Positions 39,670 through 51,696 of a DNA stretch of 64,000 nt are shown one piece after another. How positions within the stretch are numbered: position 1 is the stretch's first letter; each line of letters opens with the position of its first letter. The notes below the pieces were generated by a model. The model was not told the DNA's origin. It ran no database searches and worked only from the letters and a program-made list of their open reading frames with translations. Origin of the DNA: Myotis daubentonii (taxonomy: Eukaryota; Chordata; Mammalia; Chiroptera; Vespertilionidae); NCBI RefSeq assembly GCF_963259705.1, contig NC_081844.1, positions 9,595,715 to 9,659,714 of the forward strand. Direction: 5' to 3'. Made by a program: the position numbers and the translations under genes.

Positions 39670-42577
39670 TAAACTGTTTCAGTCAAAAAACGCCACGGCA
39701 ACTCAGGTTCACGTGTAAACATAAACAGTATTCTCCACATTTCAAGTCATTATACACAAGTTCTGAGCTCTATAAACAGGAATTCTTAAAGTTCCGGAGA
39801 GGTTAATATTATCAGAATTCTCGTCATTTCAAAGTTTCTACCTGTAATCTCGGGAATTGAACTCGGCTTTAAATGTAGTTAGATTCTATTTACTTGTTTT
39901 TTAACTGTTTGTTACACGTTCATATTCATTTCCTGGAAAGAATACTGTGTATTTTAAGAGTTTTAACACATTCTCACAGTTTCCTTAGAATTATATACTA
40001 GAACCTTGAGGATATAAACTGTCTCAGTCAAAAAAAGCCATGGCGACTCAGGATCAACTGTAAACATAAACAGTGTTCTCATCATTTCAAATCATTATAC
40101 ACTAGTTCTTAGCTCTATAAACAGGAATTCTTAAAGTTTGAAATGACATTTTAGTGAAAACGCCACTTAAAATAGCCTGAGTTGTTAATATTATCAGAAT
40201 TGCCGTCATTTCAGAGCTTTCGACCTGTAATCTAGGTAACTGAACTGGGCCTTAAATGAAGTTAGATTCTATTTACTTGTGTTTCAACTGTTTGTTACAC
40301 GTTCATATTCATTTCCTGGAAAGAAAATTGTGTATTTTTAGAGTTTTAACACATTTTGACAGTTTCCTGAGAAGTATGTACTAGAACCTTCAGGATATAA
40401 ACTGTTTCAGTCAAAAAAGGCCACGGCAACTCAGAATCAACTGTAAACATAAACAGTATCCTCCTCATTTCAAATCATTATACACAAGTTCTGAGCTCTA
40501 TAAACAGGAATTCTTAAAGTTCCGGAGAGGTTAATATTATCAGAATTCTCGTCATTTCAAAGTTTCTACCTGTAATCTCGGGAATTGAACTCGGCTTTAA
40601 ATGTAGTTAGATTCTATTTACTTGTTTTTTAACTGTTTGTTACACGTTCATATTCATTTCCTGGAAAGAATACTGTGTATTTTAAGAGTTTTAACACATT
40701 CTCACAGTTTCCTTAGAATTATATACTAGAACCTTGAGGATATAAACTATCTCAGTCAAAAAAAGCCATGGCGACTCAGGATCAACTGTAAACATAAACA
40801 GTGTTCTCGTCATTTCAAATCATTATACACTAGTTCTTAGCTCTATAAACAGGAATGTTAAAGTATGAAATGACATTTTAGTGAAAACGCCACTTAAAAT
40901 AGCCTGAGTTAATATTATCAGAATTGCAGTCATTTCAGAGCTTTCGACCTGTAATCTCGGTAACTGAACTCGGCCTTAAATGAAGTTAGATTCTATTTAC
41001 TTGTGTTTCAACTGTTTGTTACACGTTCATATTCAATTCCTGGAAAGAAAATTGTGTATTTTAAGAGTTTTAACACATTTTGACAGTTTCCTGAGAAGTA
41101 TATACTAGAACCTTCAGGATATAAACTGTTTCAGTCAAAAAACGCCACGGCAACTCAGAATCAACTGTAAACATAAACAATATTCTCCACATTTCAAATC
41201 ATTATACACAAGTTCTGAGCTCTATAAACAGGAATACTTAAAGTTCCGGAGATGTTAATATTATCAGAATTCTCGTCATTTCAAAGTTTATACCTGTAAT
41301 CTCGGGAATTGAACTCGGCTTTAAATGTACTTAGATTCTATTTAATTGTGTTTTAACTGTTTGTTACACGTTCATATTCATTTCCTGGAAAGAAAACTGA
41401 GTATTTTAAGAGTTTTAACACATTCTCACAGTTTCCTTAGAATTATATACTAGAACCTTCAGGATATAAACTGTCTCAGGCAAAAAAAGCCGTGGCAACT
41501 CAGGATCAACTGTAAACATAAACAGTATTCTCCTCATTTCAAATCATTATACACAAGTACTGAGCTCTATAAACAGGAATTCTTAAAGTTTGAAATGACA
41601 TTTTATTGAAAACGCCACTTAAAATAGCCTGAGTTGTTAATATTATCAGAATTGCCGTCATTTCAGAGCTTTCCACCACTAATCTCGGTTATTGAACTCG
41701 GCGTTAAATGTAGTTAGATTCTATTTACTTGTGTTTCAACTGTTTGTTACACGTTCATATTCATTTCCTGGAAAGAAAATTGTGTATTTTAAGAGTTTTA
41801 ACACATTTTGACAGTTTCCTGAGAAGTATGTACTAGAACCTTCAGGATATAAACTGTTTCAGTCAAAAAAGGCCACGGCAACTCAGAATCAACTGTAAAC
41901 ATAAACAGTATCCTCCTCATTTCAAATCATTATACACAAGTTCTGAGCTCTATAAACAGGAATTCTTAAAGTTCCGGAGAGGTTAATATTATCAGAATTT
42001 TCGTCATTTCAAAGTTGCTACCTGTAATCTCGGGAATTGAACTCGGCTTTAAATGTAGTTAGATTCTATTTACTTGTTTTTTAACTGTTTGTTACACGTT
42101 CATATTCATTTCCTGGAAAGAAAACTGAGTATTTTAAGAGTTTTAACACATTCTCACAGTTTCCTTAGAATTATATACTAGAACCTTGAGGATATAAACT
42201 GTCTCAGTCAAAAAAAGCCGTGGCAACTCAGGATCAACTGTAAACATAAACAGTATTCTCCTCATTTTAAATCATTATACACAAGTACTGAGCTCTATAA
42301 ACAGGAATTCTTAAAGTTTGAAATGACATTTTAGTGAAAACGCCACTTAAAATAGCCTGAGTTGTTAATATTATCAGAATTGCCGTCATTTCAGAGCTTT
42401 CGACCTGTAATCTCGGTAACTGAACTCGGCCTTAAATGAAGTTAGATTCTATTTACTTGTGTTTCAACTGTTTGTTACACGTTCATATTCATTTCCTGGA
42501 AAGAAAATTGTGTATTTTAAGAGTTTTAACACATTTTGACAGTTTCCTGAGAAGTATATACTAGAACCTTCAGGATA
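39670..42577 (+). repeat. Array zone 9b: partial octamer copy ending in a hybrid B
   Basis: Unit starts: 39670 Ap, 40015 B1, 40398 Ag, 40743 B1d, 41122 Ac, 41467 B3, 41850 Ag, 42195 hybrid B. All anchors match 32433-34958 at offset 7,237, including the shared rare CTCATCATTTC in 40015 and 32778. The 42195 unit begins as B2 (CCGTGGCAAC, TTTTAAATC, TACTGAGC) but switches to B1 within or after the B segment (TTCGACCTG, CTCGGCC, AAATGAAG). It is followed by an Ac with the ACAATATTC marker, as at 36759/37142. Confidence 0.88.
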
Positions 42578-45500
42578 TAAACTGTTTCAGTCAAAAAACG
42601 CCACGGCAACTCAGAATCAACTGTAAACATAAACAATATTCTCCACATTTCAAATCATTATACACAAGTTCTGAGCTCTATAAACAGGAATACTTAAAGT
42701 TCCGGAGATGTTAATATTATCAGAATTCTCGTCATTTCAAAGTTTATACCTGTAATCTCGGGAATTGAACTCGGCTTTAAATGTACTTAGATTCTATTTA
42801 ATTGTGTTTTAACTGTTTGTTACACGTTCATATTCATTTCCTGGAAAGAAAACTGAGTATTTTAAGAGTTTTAACACATTCTCACAGTTTCCTTAGAATT
42901 ATATACTAGAACCTTCAGGATATAAACTGTCTCAGGCAAAAAAAGCCGTGGCAACTCAGGATCAACTGTAAACATAAACAGTATTCTCCTCATTTCAAAT
43001 CATTATACACAAGTACTGAGCTCTATAAACAGGAATTCTTAAAGTTTGAAATGACATTTTATTGAAAACGCCACTTAAAATAGCCTGAGTTGTTAATATT
43101 ATCAGAATTGCCGTCATTTCAGAGCTTTCCACCACTAATCTCGGTTATTGAACTCGGCGTTAAATGTAGTTAGATTCTATTTACTTGTGTTTCAACTGTT
43201 TGTTACACGTTCATATTCATTTCCTGGAAAGAAAATTGTGTATTTTAAGAGTTTTAACACATTTTGACAGTTTCCTGAGAAGTATGTACTAGAACCTTCA
43301 GGATATAAACTGTTTCAGTCAAAAAAGGCCACGGCAACTCAGAATCAACTGTAAACATAAACAGTATCCTCCTCATTTCAAATCATTATACACAAGTTCT
43401 GAGCTCTATAAACAGGAATTCTTAAAGTTCCGGAGAGGTTAATATTATCAGAATTTTCGTCATTTCAAAGTTGCTACCTGTAATCTCGGGAATTGAACTC
43501 GGCTTTAAATGTAGTTAGATTCTATTTACTTGTTTTTTAACTGTTTGTTACACGTTCATATTCATTTCCTGGAAAGAAAACTGAGTATTTTAAGAGTTTT
43601 AACACATTCTCACAGTTTCCTTAGAATTATATACTAGAACCTTGAGGATATAAACTGTCTCAGTCAAAAAAAGCCGTGGCAACTCAGGATCAACTGTAAA
43701 CATAAACAGTATTCTCCTCATTTTAAATCATTATACACAAGTACTGAGCTCTATAAACAGGAATTCTTAAAGTTTGAAATGACATTTTAGTGAAAACGCC
43801 ACTTAAAAGAACCTGAGTTGTTAATATTATCAGAATTGCCGTCATTTCAGAGCTTTCCACCTCTCATCTCGGTAACTGAACTGGGCCTTAAATGTAGTTA
43901 GATTCTATTTACTTGTGTTTCAACTGTTTGTTACACGTTCATATTCATTTCCTGGAAAGAGAATTGTGTATTTTTAGAGTTTTAACACATTTTGACAGTT
44001 TCCTGAGAAGTATATACTAGAACTTTCAGGATATAAACTGTTTCAGTCAAAAAACGCCACGGCAACTCAGGTTCACGTGTAAACATAAACAGTATTCTCC
44101 ACATTTCAAGTCATTATACACAAGTTCTGAGCTCTATAAACAGGAATTCTTAAAGTTCCGGAGAGGTTAATATTATCAGAATTCTCGTCATTTCAAAGTT
44201 TCTACCTGTAATCTCGGGAATTGAACTCGGCTTTAAATGTAGTTAGATTCTATTTACTTGTTTTTTAACTGTTTGTTACACGTTCATATTCATTTCCTGG
44301 AAAGAATACTGTGTATTTTAAGAGTTTTAACACATTCTCACAGTTTCCTTAGAATTATATACTAGAACCTTGAGGATATAAACTGTCTCAGTCAAAAAAA
44401 GCCATGGCGACTCAGGATCAACTGTAAACATAAACAGTGTTCTCGTCATTTCAAATCATTATACACTAGTTCTTAGCTCTATAAACAGGAATTCTTAAAG
44501 TTTGAAATGACATTTTAGTGAAAACGCCACTTAAAATAGCCTGAGTTGTTAATATTATCAGAATTGCCGTCATTTCAGAGCTTTCGACCTGTAATCTAGG
44601 TAACTGAACTGGGCCTTAAATGAAGTTAGATTCTATTTACTTGTGTTTCAACTGTTTGTTACACGTTCATATTCATTTCCTGGAAAGAAAATTGTGTATT
44701 TTAAGAGTTTTAACACATTTTGACAGTTTCCTGAGAAGTATATACTAGAACCTTCAGGATATAAACTGTTTCAGTCAAAAAACGCCACGGCAACTCAGAA
44801 TCAACTGTAAACATAAACAGTATTCTCCACATTTCAAATCATTATACACAAGTTCTGAGCTCTATAAACAGGAATTCTTAAAGTTCCGGAGAGGTTAATA
44901 TTATCAGAATTCTCGTCATTTCAAAGTTGCTACCTGTAATCTCGGGAATTGAACTCGGCTTTAAATGTAGTTAGATTCTATTTACTTGTGTTTCAACTGT
45001 TTGTTACACGTTCATATTCATTTCCTGGAAAGAAAACTGAGTATTTTAAGAGTTTTAACACATTCTCACAGTTTCCTTGGAATTATATACTAGAACCTTG
45101 AGGATATAAACTGTCTCAGTCAAAAAAAGCCGTGGCAACTCAGGATCAACTGTAAACATAAACAGTATTCTCCTCATTTTAAATCATTATACACAAGTAC
45201 TGAGCTCTATAAACAGGAATTCTTAAAGTTTGAAATGACATTTTAGTGAAAACGCCACTTAAAATAGCCTGAGTTGTTAATATTATCAGAATTGCCGTCA
45301 TTTCAGAGCTTTCCACCACTAATCTCCGTTATTGAACTCGGCGATAAATGTAGTTAGATTCTATTTACTTGTGTTTCAACTGTTTGTTACACGTTCATAT
45401 TCTTTTCCTGGAAAGAAAATTGTGTATTTTAAGAGTTTTAACACATTTTGACAGTTTCCTGAGAAGTATGTACTAGAACCTTCAGGATATAAACTGTTTC

Positions 45501-48018
45501 AGTCAAAAAAGGCCATGGCAACTCAGAATCAACTGTAAACGTAAACAGTATCCTCCTCATTTCAAATCATTATACACAAGTTCTGAGCTCTATAAACAGG
45601 AATTCTTAAAGTTCCGGAGAGGTTAATATTATCAGAATTCTCGTCATTTCAAAGTTTCTACCTGTAATCTCGGGAATTGAACTCGGCATTAAATGTAGTT
45701 AGATTCTATTTACTTGTTTTTTAACTGTTTGTTACACGTTCATATTCATTTCCTGGAAAGAATACTGTGTATTTTAAGAGTTTTAACACATTCTCACAGT
45801 TTCCTTAGAATTATATACTAGAACCTTCAGGATATAAACTGTCTCAGTCAAAAAAAGCCGTGGCAACTCAGGATCAACTGTAAACATAAACAGTATTCTC
45901 CTCATTTCAAATCATTATACACAAGTACTGAGCTCTATAAACAGGAATTCTTAAAGTTTGAAATGACATTTTATTGAAAACGCCACTTAAAATAGCCTGA
46001 GTTGTTAATATTATCAGAATTGCCGTCATTTCAGAGCTTTCCACCACTAATCTCGGTTATTGAACTCGGCATTAAATGTAGTTAGATTCTATTTACTTGT
46101 TTTTTAACTGTTTGTTACACGTTCATATTCATTTCCTGGAAAGAATACTGTGTATTTTAAGAGTTTTAACACATTCTCACAGTTTCCTTAGAATTATATA
46201 CTAGAACCTTCAGGATATAAACTGTTTCAGTCAAAAAAGGCCACGGCAACTCAGAATCAACTGTAAACATAAACAGTATCCTCCTCATTTCAAATCATTA
46301 TACACAAGTTCTGAGCTCTATAAACAGGAATTCTTAAAGTTCCGGAGAGGTTAATATTATCAGAATTCTCGTCATTTCAAAGTTTCTACCTGTAATCTCG
46401 GGAATTGAACTCGGCTTTAAATGTACTTAGATTCTATTTACTTGTGTTTCAACTGTTTGTTACACGTTCATATTCATTTCCTGGAAAGAAAATTGTGTAT
46501 TTTAAGAGTTTTAACACATTTTGACAGTTTCCTGAGAAGTATGTACTAGAACCTTCAGGATATAAACTGTTTCAGTCAAAAAACGCCACGGCAACTCCGA
46601 ATCAACTGTAAACATAAAAAGTATTCTCCACATTTCAAATCATTATACACAAGTTCTGAGCTCTATAAACAGGAATTCTTAAAGTTCCGGAGATGTTAAT
46701 ATTATCAGAATTCTCGTCATTTCAAAGTTTCTACCTGTAATCTCGGGAATTGAACTCGGCTTTAAATGTACTTAGATTCTATTTACTTGTGTTTTAACTG
46801 TTTGTTACACGTTCATATTCATTTCCTGGAAAGAAAACTGAGTATTTTAAGAGTTTTAACACATTCTCACAGTTTCCTTAGAATTATATACTAGAACCTT
46901 GAGGATATAAACTGTCTCAGTCAAAAAAAGCCGTGGCAACTCAGGATCAACTGTAAACATAAACAGTATTCTCCACATTTTAAATCATTATACCCAAGTA
47001 CTGAGCTCTATAAACAGGAATTCTTAAAGTTTGAAATGACATTTTAGTGAAAACGCCACTTAAAAGAACCTGAGTTGTTAATATTATCAGAATTGCCTTC
47101 ATTTCAGAGCTTTCCACCTCTCATCTCGGTAACTGAACTGGGCCTTAAATGTAGTTAGATTCTATTTACTTGTGTTTCAACTGTTTGTTACACGTTCATA
47201 TTCATTTCCTGGAAAGAGAATTGTGTATTTTTAGAGTTTTAACACATTTTGACAGTTTCCTGAGAAGTATGTACTAGAACCTTCAGGATATAAACTGTTT
47301 CAGTCAAAAAAGGCCACGGCAACTCAGAATCAACTGTAAACATAAACAGTATCCTCCTCATTTCAAATCATTATACACAAGTTCTGAGCTCTATAAACAG
47401 GAATTCTTAAAGTTCCGGAGAGGTTAATATTATCAGAATTCTCGTCATTTCAAAGTTGCTACCTGTAATCTCGGGAATTGAACTCGGCTTTAAATGTAGT
47501 TAGATTCTATTTACTTGTTTTTTAACTGTTTGTTACACGTTCATATTCACTTCCTGGAAAGAATACTGTGTATTTTAAGAGTTTTAACACATTCTCACAG
47601 TTTCCTTAGAATTATATACTAGAACCTTGAGGATATAAACTGTCTCAGTCAAAAAAAGCCATGGCGACTCAGGATCAACTGTAAACATAAACAGTGTTCT
47701 CGTCATTTCAAATCATTATACACTAGTTCTTAGCTCTATAAACAGGAATTCTTAAAGTTTGAAATGACATTTTAGTGAAAACGCCACTTAAAATAGCCTG
47801 AGTTGTTAATATTATCAGAATTGCCGTCATTTCAGAGCTTTCGACCTGTAATCTCGGTAACTGAACTCGGCCTTAAATGAAGTTAGATTCTATTTACTTG
47901 TGTTTCAACTGTTTGTTACACGTTCATATTCATTTCCTGGAAAGAAAATTGTGTATTTTAAGAGTTTTAACACATTTTGACAGTTTCCTGAGAAGTATAT
48001 ACTAGAACCTTCAGGATA
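42578..48018 (+). repeat. Array zone 9c: copy of 20.8-25.1 kb, then transition
   Basis: Unit starts: 42578 Ac, 42923 B3, 43306 Ag, 43651 B2, 44034 Ap, 44379 B1, 44762 Ac, 45107 B3, 45490 Ag, 45835 B3 with A tail, 46218 Ag with B tail, 46563 Ac, 46908 B2, 47291 Ag, 47636 B1. Units 42578-46563 match 20789-24774 at a constant offset of 21,789. The match stops at 46908, a B2 that carries TATACCCAAG, a B1k-like base in a B2 context. From 47291 the composition changes toward the tetramer zone. Confidence 0.88.
45835..46562 (+). other. A-A phase break, second copy of the 24046 junction
   Basis: B3 with A tail (45835), Ag with B tail (46218), then Ac with CAACTCCGAATC (46563), displaced by 21,789 bp from 24046. 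It also lacks the GGGTATTGAA base of 24429. Confidence 0.88.
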
Positions 48019-48401
48019 TAAACTGTCTCAGTCAAAAAAAGCCGTGGCAACTCAGGATCAACTGTAAACATAAACAGTATTCTCCTCATTTCAAATCATT
48101 ATACACAAGTACTGAGCTCTATAAACAGGAATTCTTAAAGTTTGAAATGACATTGCAGTTAAAACGCCACTTAAAAGAGCCTGAGTTGTTAATATTATCA
48201 GAATTGCCGTCATTTCAGAGCTTTCAACCTCTCATCTCGGTAACTGAACTCGGCGTTAAATGTAGTTAGATTCTATTTACTTGTGTTTCAACTGTTTGTT
48301 ACACGTTCATATTCATTTCCTGGAAAGAAAATTGTGTATTTTAAGAGTTTTAACACATTTTGACAGTTTCCTGAGAAGTATATACTAGAACCTTCAGGAT
48401 A
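47636..48401 (+). other. B-B phase break at the anchor
   Basis: A B1 with a normal B tail (GAAGTATATAC, CCTTCAGG) is followed directly by a B2 head (TGTCTCAG) at 48019. The switch lies in the stretch shared by A and B tails and heads, about 47,990-48,026. The units themselves are not visibly hybrid elsewhere; one A unit is simply skipped. Confidence 0.87.
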
Positions 48402-51400
48402 TAAACTGTTTCAGTCAAAAAACGCCACGGCAACTCAGAATCAACTGTAAACATAAACAATATTCTCCACATTTCAAGTCATTATACACAAGTTCTGAGC
48501 TCTATAAACAGGAATTCTTAAAGTTCCGGAGAGGTTAATATTATCAGAATTCTCGTCATTTCAAAGTTGCTACCTGTAATCTCGGGAATTGAACTCGGCT
48601 TTAAATGTAGTTAGATTCTATTTACTTGTTTTTTAACTGTTTGTTACACGTTCATATTCATTTCCTGGAAAGAATACTGTGTATTTTAAGAGTTTTAACA
48701 CATTCTCACAGTTTCCTTAGAATTATATACTAGAACCTTGAGGATATAAAATGTCTCAGTCAAAAAAAGCCGTGGCAACTCAGGATCAACTGTAAACATA
48801 AACAGTATTCTCCTCATTTCAAATCATTATACACAAGTACTGAGCTCTATAAACAGGAATTCTTAAAGTTTGAAATGACATTGCAGTTAAAACGCCACTT
48901 AAAAGAGCCTGAGTTGTTAACATTATCAGAATTGCCGTCATTTCAGAGCTTTCCACCTCTCATCTCGGTAACTGAACTGGGCCTTAAATGTAGTTAGATT
49001 CTATTTACTTGTGTTTCAACTGTTTGTTACACGTTCATATTCATTTCCTGGAAAGAGAATTGTGTATTTTTAGAGTTTTAACACATTTTGACAGTTTCCT
49101 GAGAAGTATATACTAGAACTTTCAGGATATAAACTGTTTCAGTCAAAAAACGCCACGGCAACTCAGGTTCACGTGTAAACATAAACAGTATTCTCCACAT
49201 TTCAAGTCATTATACACAAGTTCTGAGCTCTATAAACAGGAATTCTTAAAGTTCCGGAGAGGTTAATATTATCAGAATTCTCATCATTTCAAAGTTGCTA
49301 CCTGTAATCTCGGGAATTGAACTCGGCTTTAAATGTAGTTAGATTCTATTTACTTGTTTTTTAACTGTTTGTTACACGTTCATATTCATTTCCTGGAAAG
49401 AATACTGTGTATTTTAAGAGTTTTAACACATTCTCACAGTTTCCTTAGAATTATATACTAGAACCTTGAGGATATAAACTGTCTCAGTCAAAAAAAGCCA
49501 TGGCGACTCAGGATCAACTGTAAACATAAACAGTGTTCTCGTCATTTCAAATCATTATACACTAGTTCTTAGCTCTATAAACAGGAATTCTTAAAGTTTG
49601 AAATGACATTTTAGTGAAAACGCCACTTAAAATAGCCTGAGTTGTTAATATTATCAGAATTGCCGTCATTTCAGAGCTTTCGACCTGTAATCTCGGTAAC
49701 TGAACTCGGCCTTAAATGAAGTTAGATTCTATTTACTTGTGTTTCAACTGTTTGTTACACGTTCATATTCATTTCCTGGAAAGAAAATTGTGTATTTTAA
49801 GAGTTTTAACACATTTTGACAGTTTCCTGAGAAGTATATACTAGAACCTTCAGGATATAAACTGTTTCAGTCAAAAAACGCCACGGCAACTCAGAATCAA
49901 CTGTAAACATAAACAATATTCTCCACATTTCAAATCATTATACACAAGTTCTGAGCTCTATAAACAGGAATTCTTAAAGTTCCGGAGATGTTAATATTAT
50001 CAGAATTCTCGTCATTTCAAAGTTTATACCTGTAATCTCGGGAATTGAACTCGGCTTTAAATGTACTTAGATTCTATTTAATTGTGTTTTAACTGTTTGT
50101 TACACGTTCATATTCATTTCCTGGAAAGAAAACTGAGTATTTTAAGAGTTTTAACACATTCTCACAGTTTCCTTAGAATTATATACTAGAACCTTCAGGA
50201 TATAAACTGTCTCAGTCAAAAAAAGCCGTGGCAACTCAGGATCAACTGTAAACATAAACAGTATTCTCCTCATTTCAAATCATTATACACAAGTACTGAG
50301 CTCTATAAACAGGAATTCTTAAAGTTTGAAATGACATTGCAGTTAAAACGCCACTTAAAAGAGCCTCAGTTGTTAACATTATCAGAATTGCCGTCATTTC
50401 AGAGCTTTCCACCTCTCATCTCGGTAACTGAACTGGGCCTTAAATGTAGTTAGATTCTATTTACTTGTGTTTCAACTGTTTGTTACACGTTCATATTCAT
50501 TTCCTGGAAAGAGAATTGTGTATTTTTAGAGTTTTAACACATTTTGACAGTTTCCTGAGAAGTATATACTAGAACTTTCAGGATATAAACTGTTTCAGTC
50601 AAAAAACGCCACGGCAACTCAGGTTCACGTGTAAACATAAACAGTATTCTCCACATTTCAAGTCATTATACACAAGTTTTGAGCTCTATAAACAGGAATT
50701 CTTAAAGTTCCGGAGAGGTTAATATTATCAGAATTCTCGTCATTTCAAAGTTGCTACCTGTAATCTCGGGAATTGAACTCGGCTTTAAATGTAGTTAGAT
50801 TCTATTTACTTGTTTTTTAACTGTTTGTTACACGTTCATATTCATTTCCTGGAAAGAATACTGTGTATTTTAAGAGTTTTAACACATTCTCACAGTTTCC
50901 TTAGAATTATATACTAGAACCTTGAGGATATAAACTGTCTCAGTCAAAAAAAGCCATGGCGACTCAGGATCAACTGTAAACATAAACAGTGTTCTCGTCA
51001 TTTCAAATCATTATACACTAGTTCTTAGCTCTATAAACAGGAATTCTTAAAGTTTGAAATGACATTTTAGTGAAAACGCCACTTAAAATAGCCTGAGTTG
51101 TTAATATTATCAGAATTGCCGTCATTTCAGAGCTTTCGACCTGTAATCTCGGTAACTGAACTCGGCCTTAAATGAAGTTAGATTCTATTTACTTGTGTTT
51201 CGACTGTTTGTTACACGTTCATATTCATTTCCTGGAAAGAAAATTGTGTATTTTAAGAGTTTTAACACATTTTGACAGTTTCCTGAGAAGTATATACTAG
51301 AACCTTCAGGATATAAACTGTCTCAGTCAAAAAAAGCCGTGGCAACTCAGGATCAACTGTAAACATAAACAGTATTCTCCTCATTTCAAATCATTATACA

Positions 51401-51696
51401 CAAGTACTGAGCTCTATAAACAGGAATTCTTAAAGTTTGAAATGACATTGCAGTTAAAACGCCACTTAAAAGAGCCTGAGTTGTTAATATTATCAGAATT
51501 GCCGTCATTTCAGAGCTTTCAACCTCTAATCTCGGTAACTGAACTCGGCGTTAAATGTAGTTAGATTCTATTTACTTGTGTTTCAACTGTTTGTTACACG
51601 TTCATATTCATTTCCTGGAAAGAAAATTGTGTATTTTAAGAGTTTTAACACATTTTGACAGTTTCCTGAGAAGTATGTACTAGAACCTTCAGGATA
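48019..51696 (+). repeat. Array zone 10: tetramer repeats with a B-B break at each end
   Basis: Unit starts: 48019 B2, 48402 Ac, 48747 B2, 49130 Ap, 49475 B1, 49858 Ac, 50203 B2, 50586 Ap, 50931 B1, 51314 B2. Two Ac-B2-Ap-B1 tetramers start at 48402 and 49858 (1,456 bp apart) and are bounded by B1-B2 pairs at 47636/48019 and 50931/51314, 3,295 bp apart. The flanking B2-type units (CAACCTCTCATC at 48019 and CAACCTCTAATC at 51314, both with CTCGGCG) resemble each other, so both breaks may descend from one event that was then duplicated. Confidence 0.88.
50931..51696 (+). other. B-B phase break at the anchor, second instance
   Basis: B1 (50931) followed directly by a B2-like unit (51314), with the switch in the shared TACTAGAACCTTCAGG to AAACTGT stretch, about 51,290-51,321. 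It has the same form as 47636/48019. The 50931 unit carries a private GTTTCGACTG. Confidence 0.87.
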
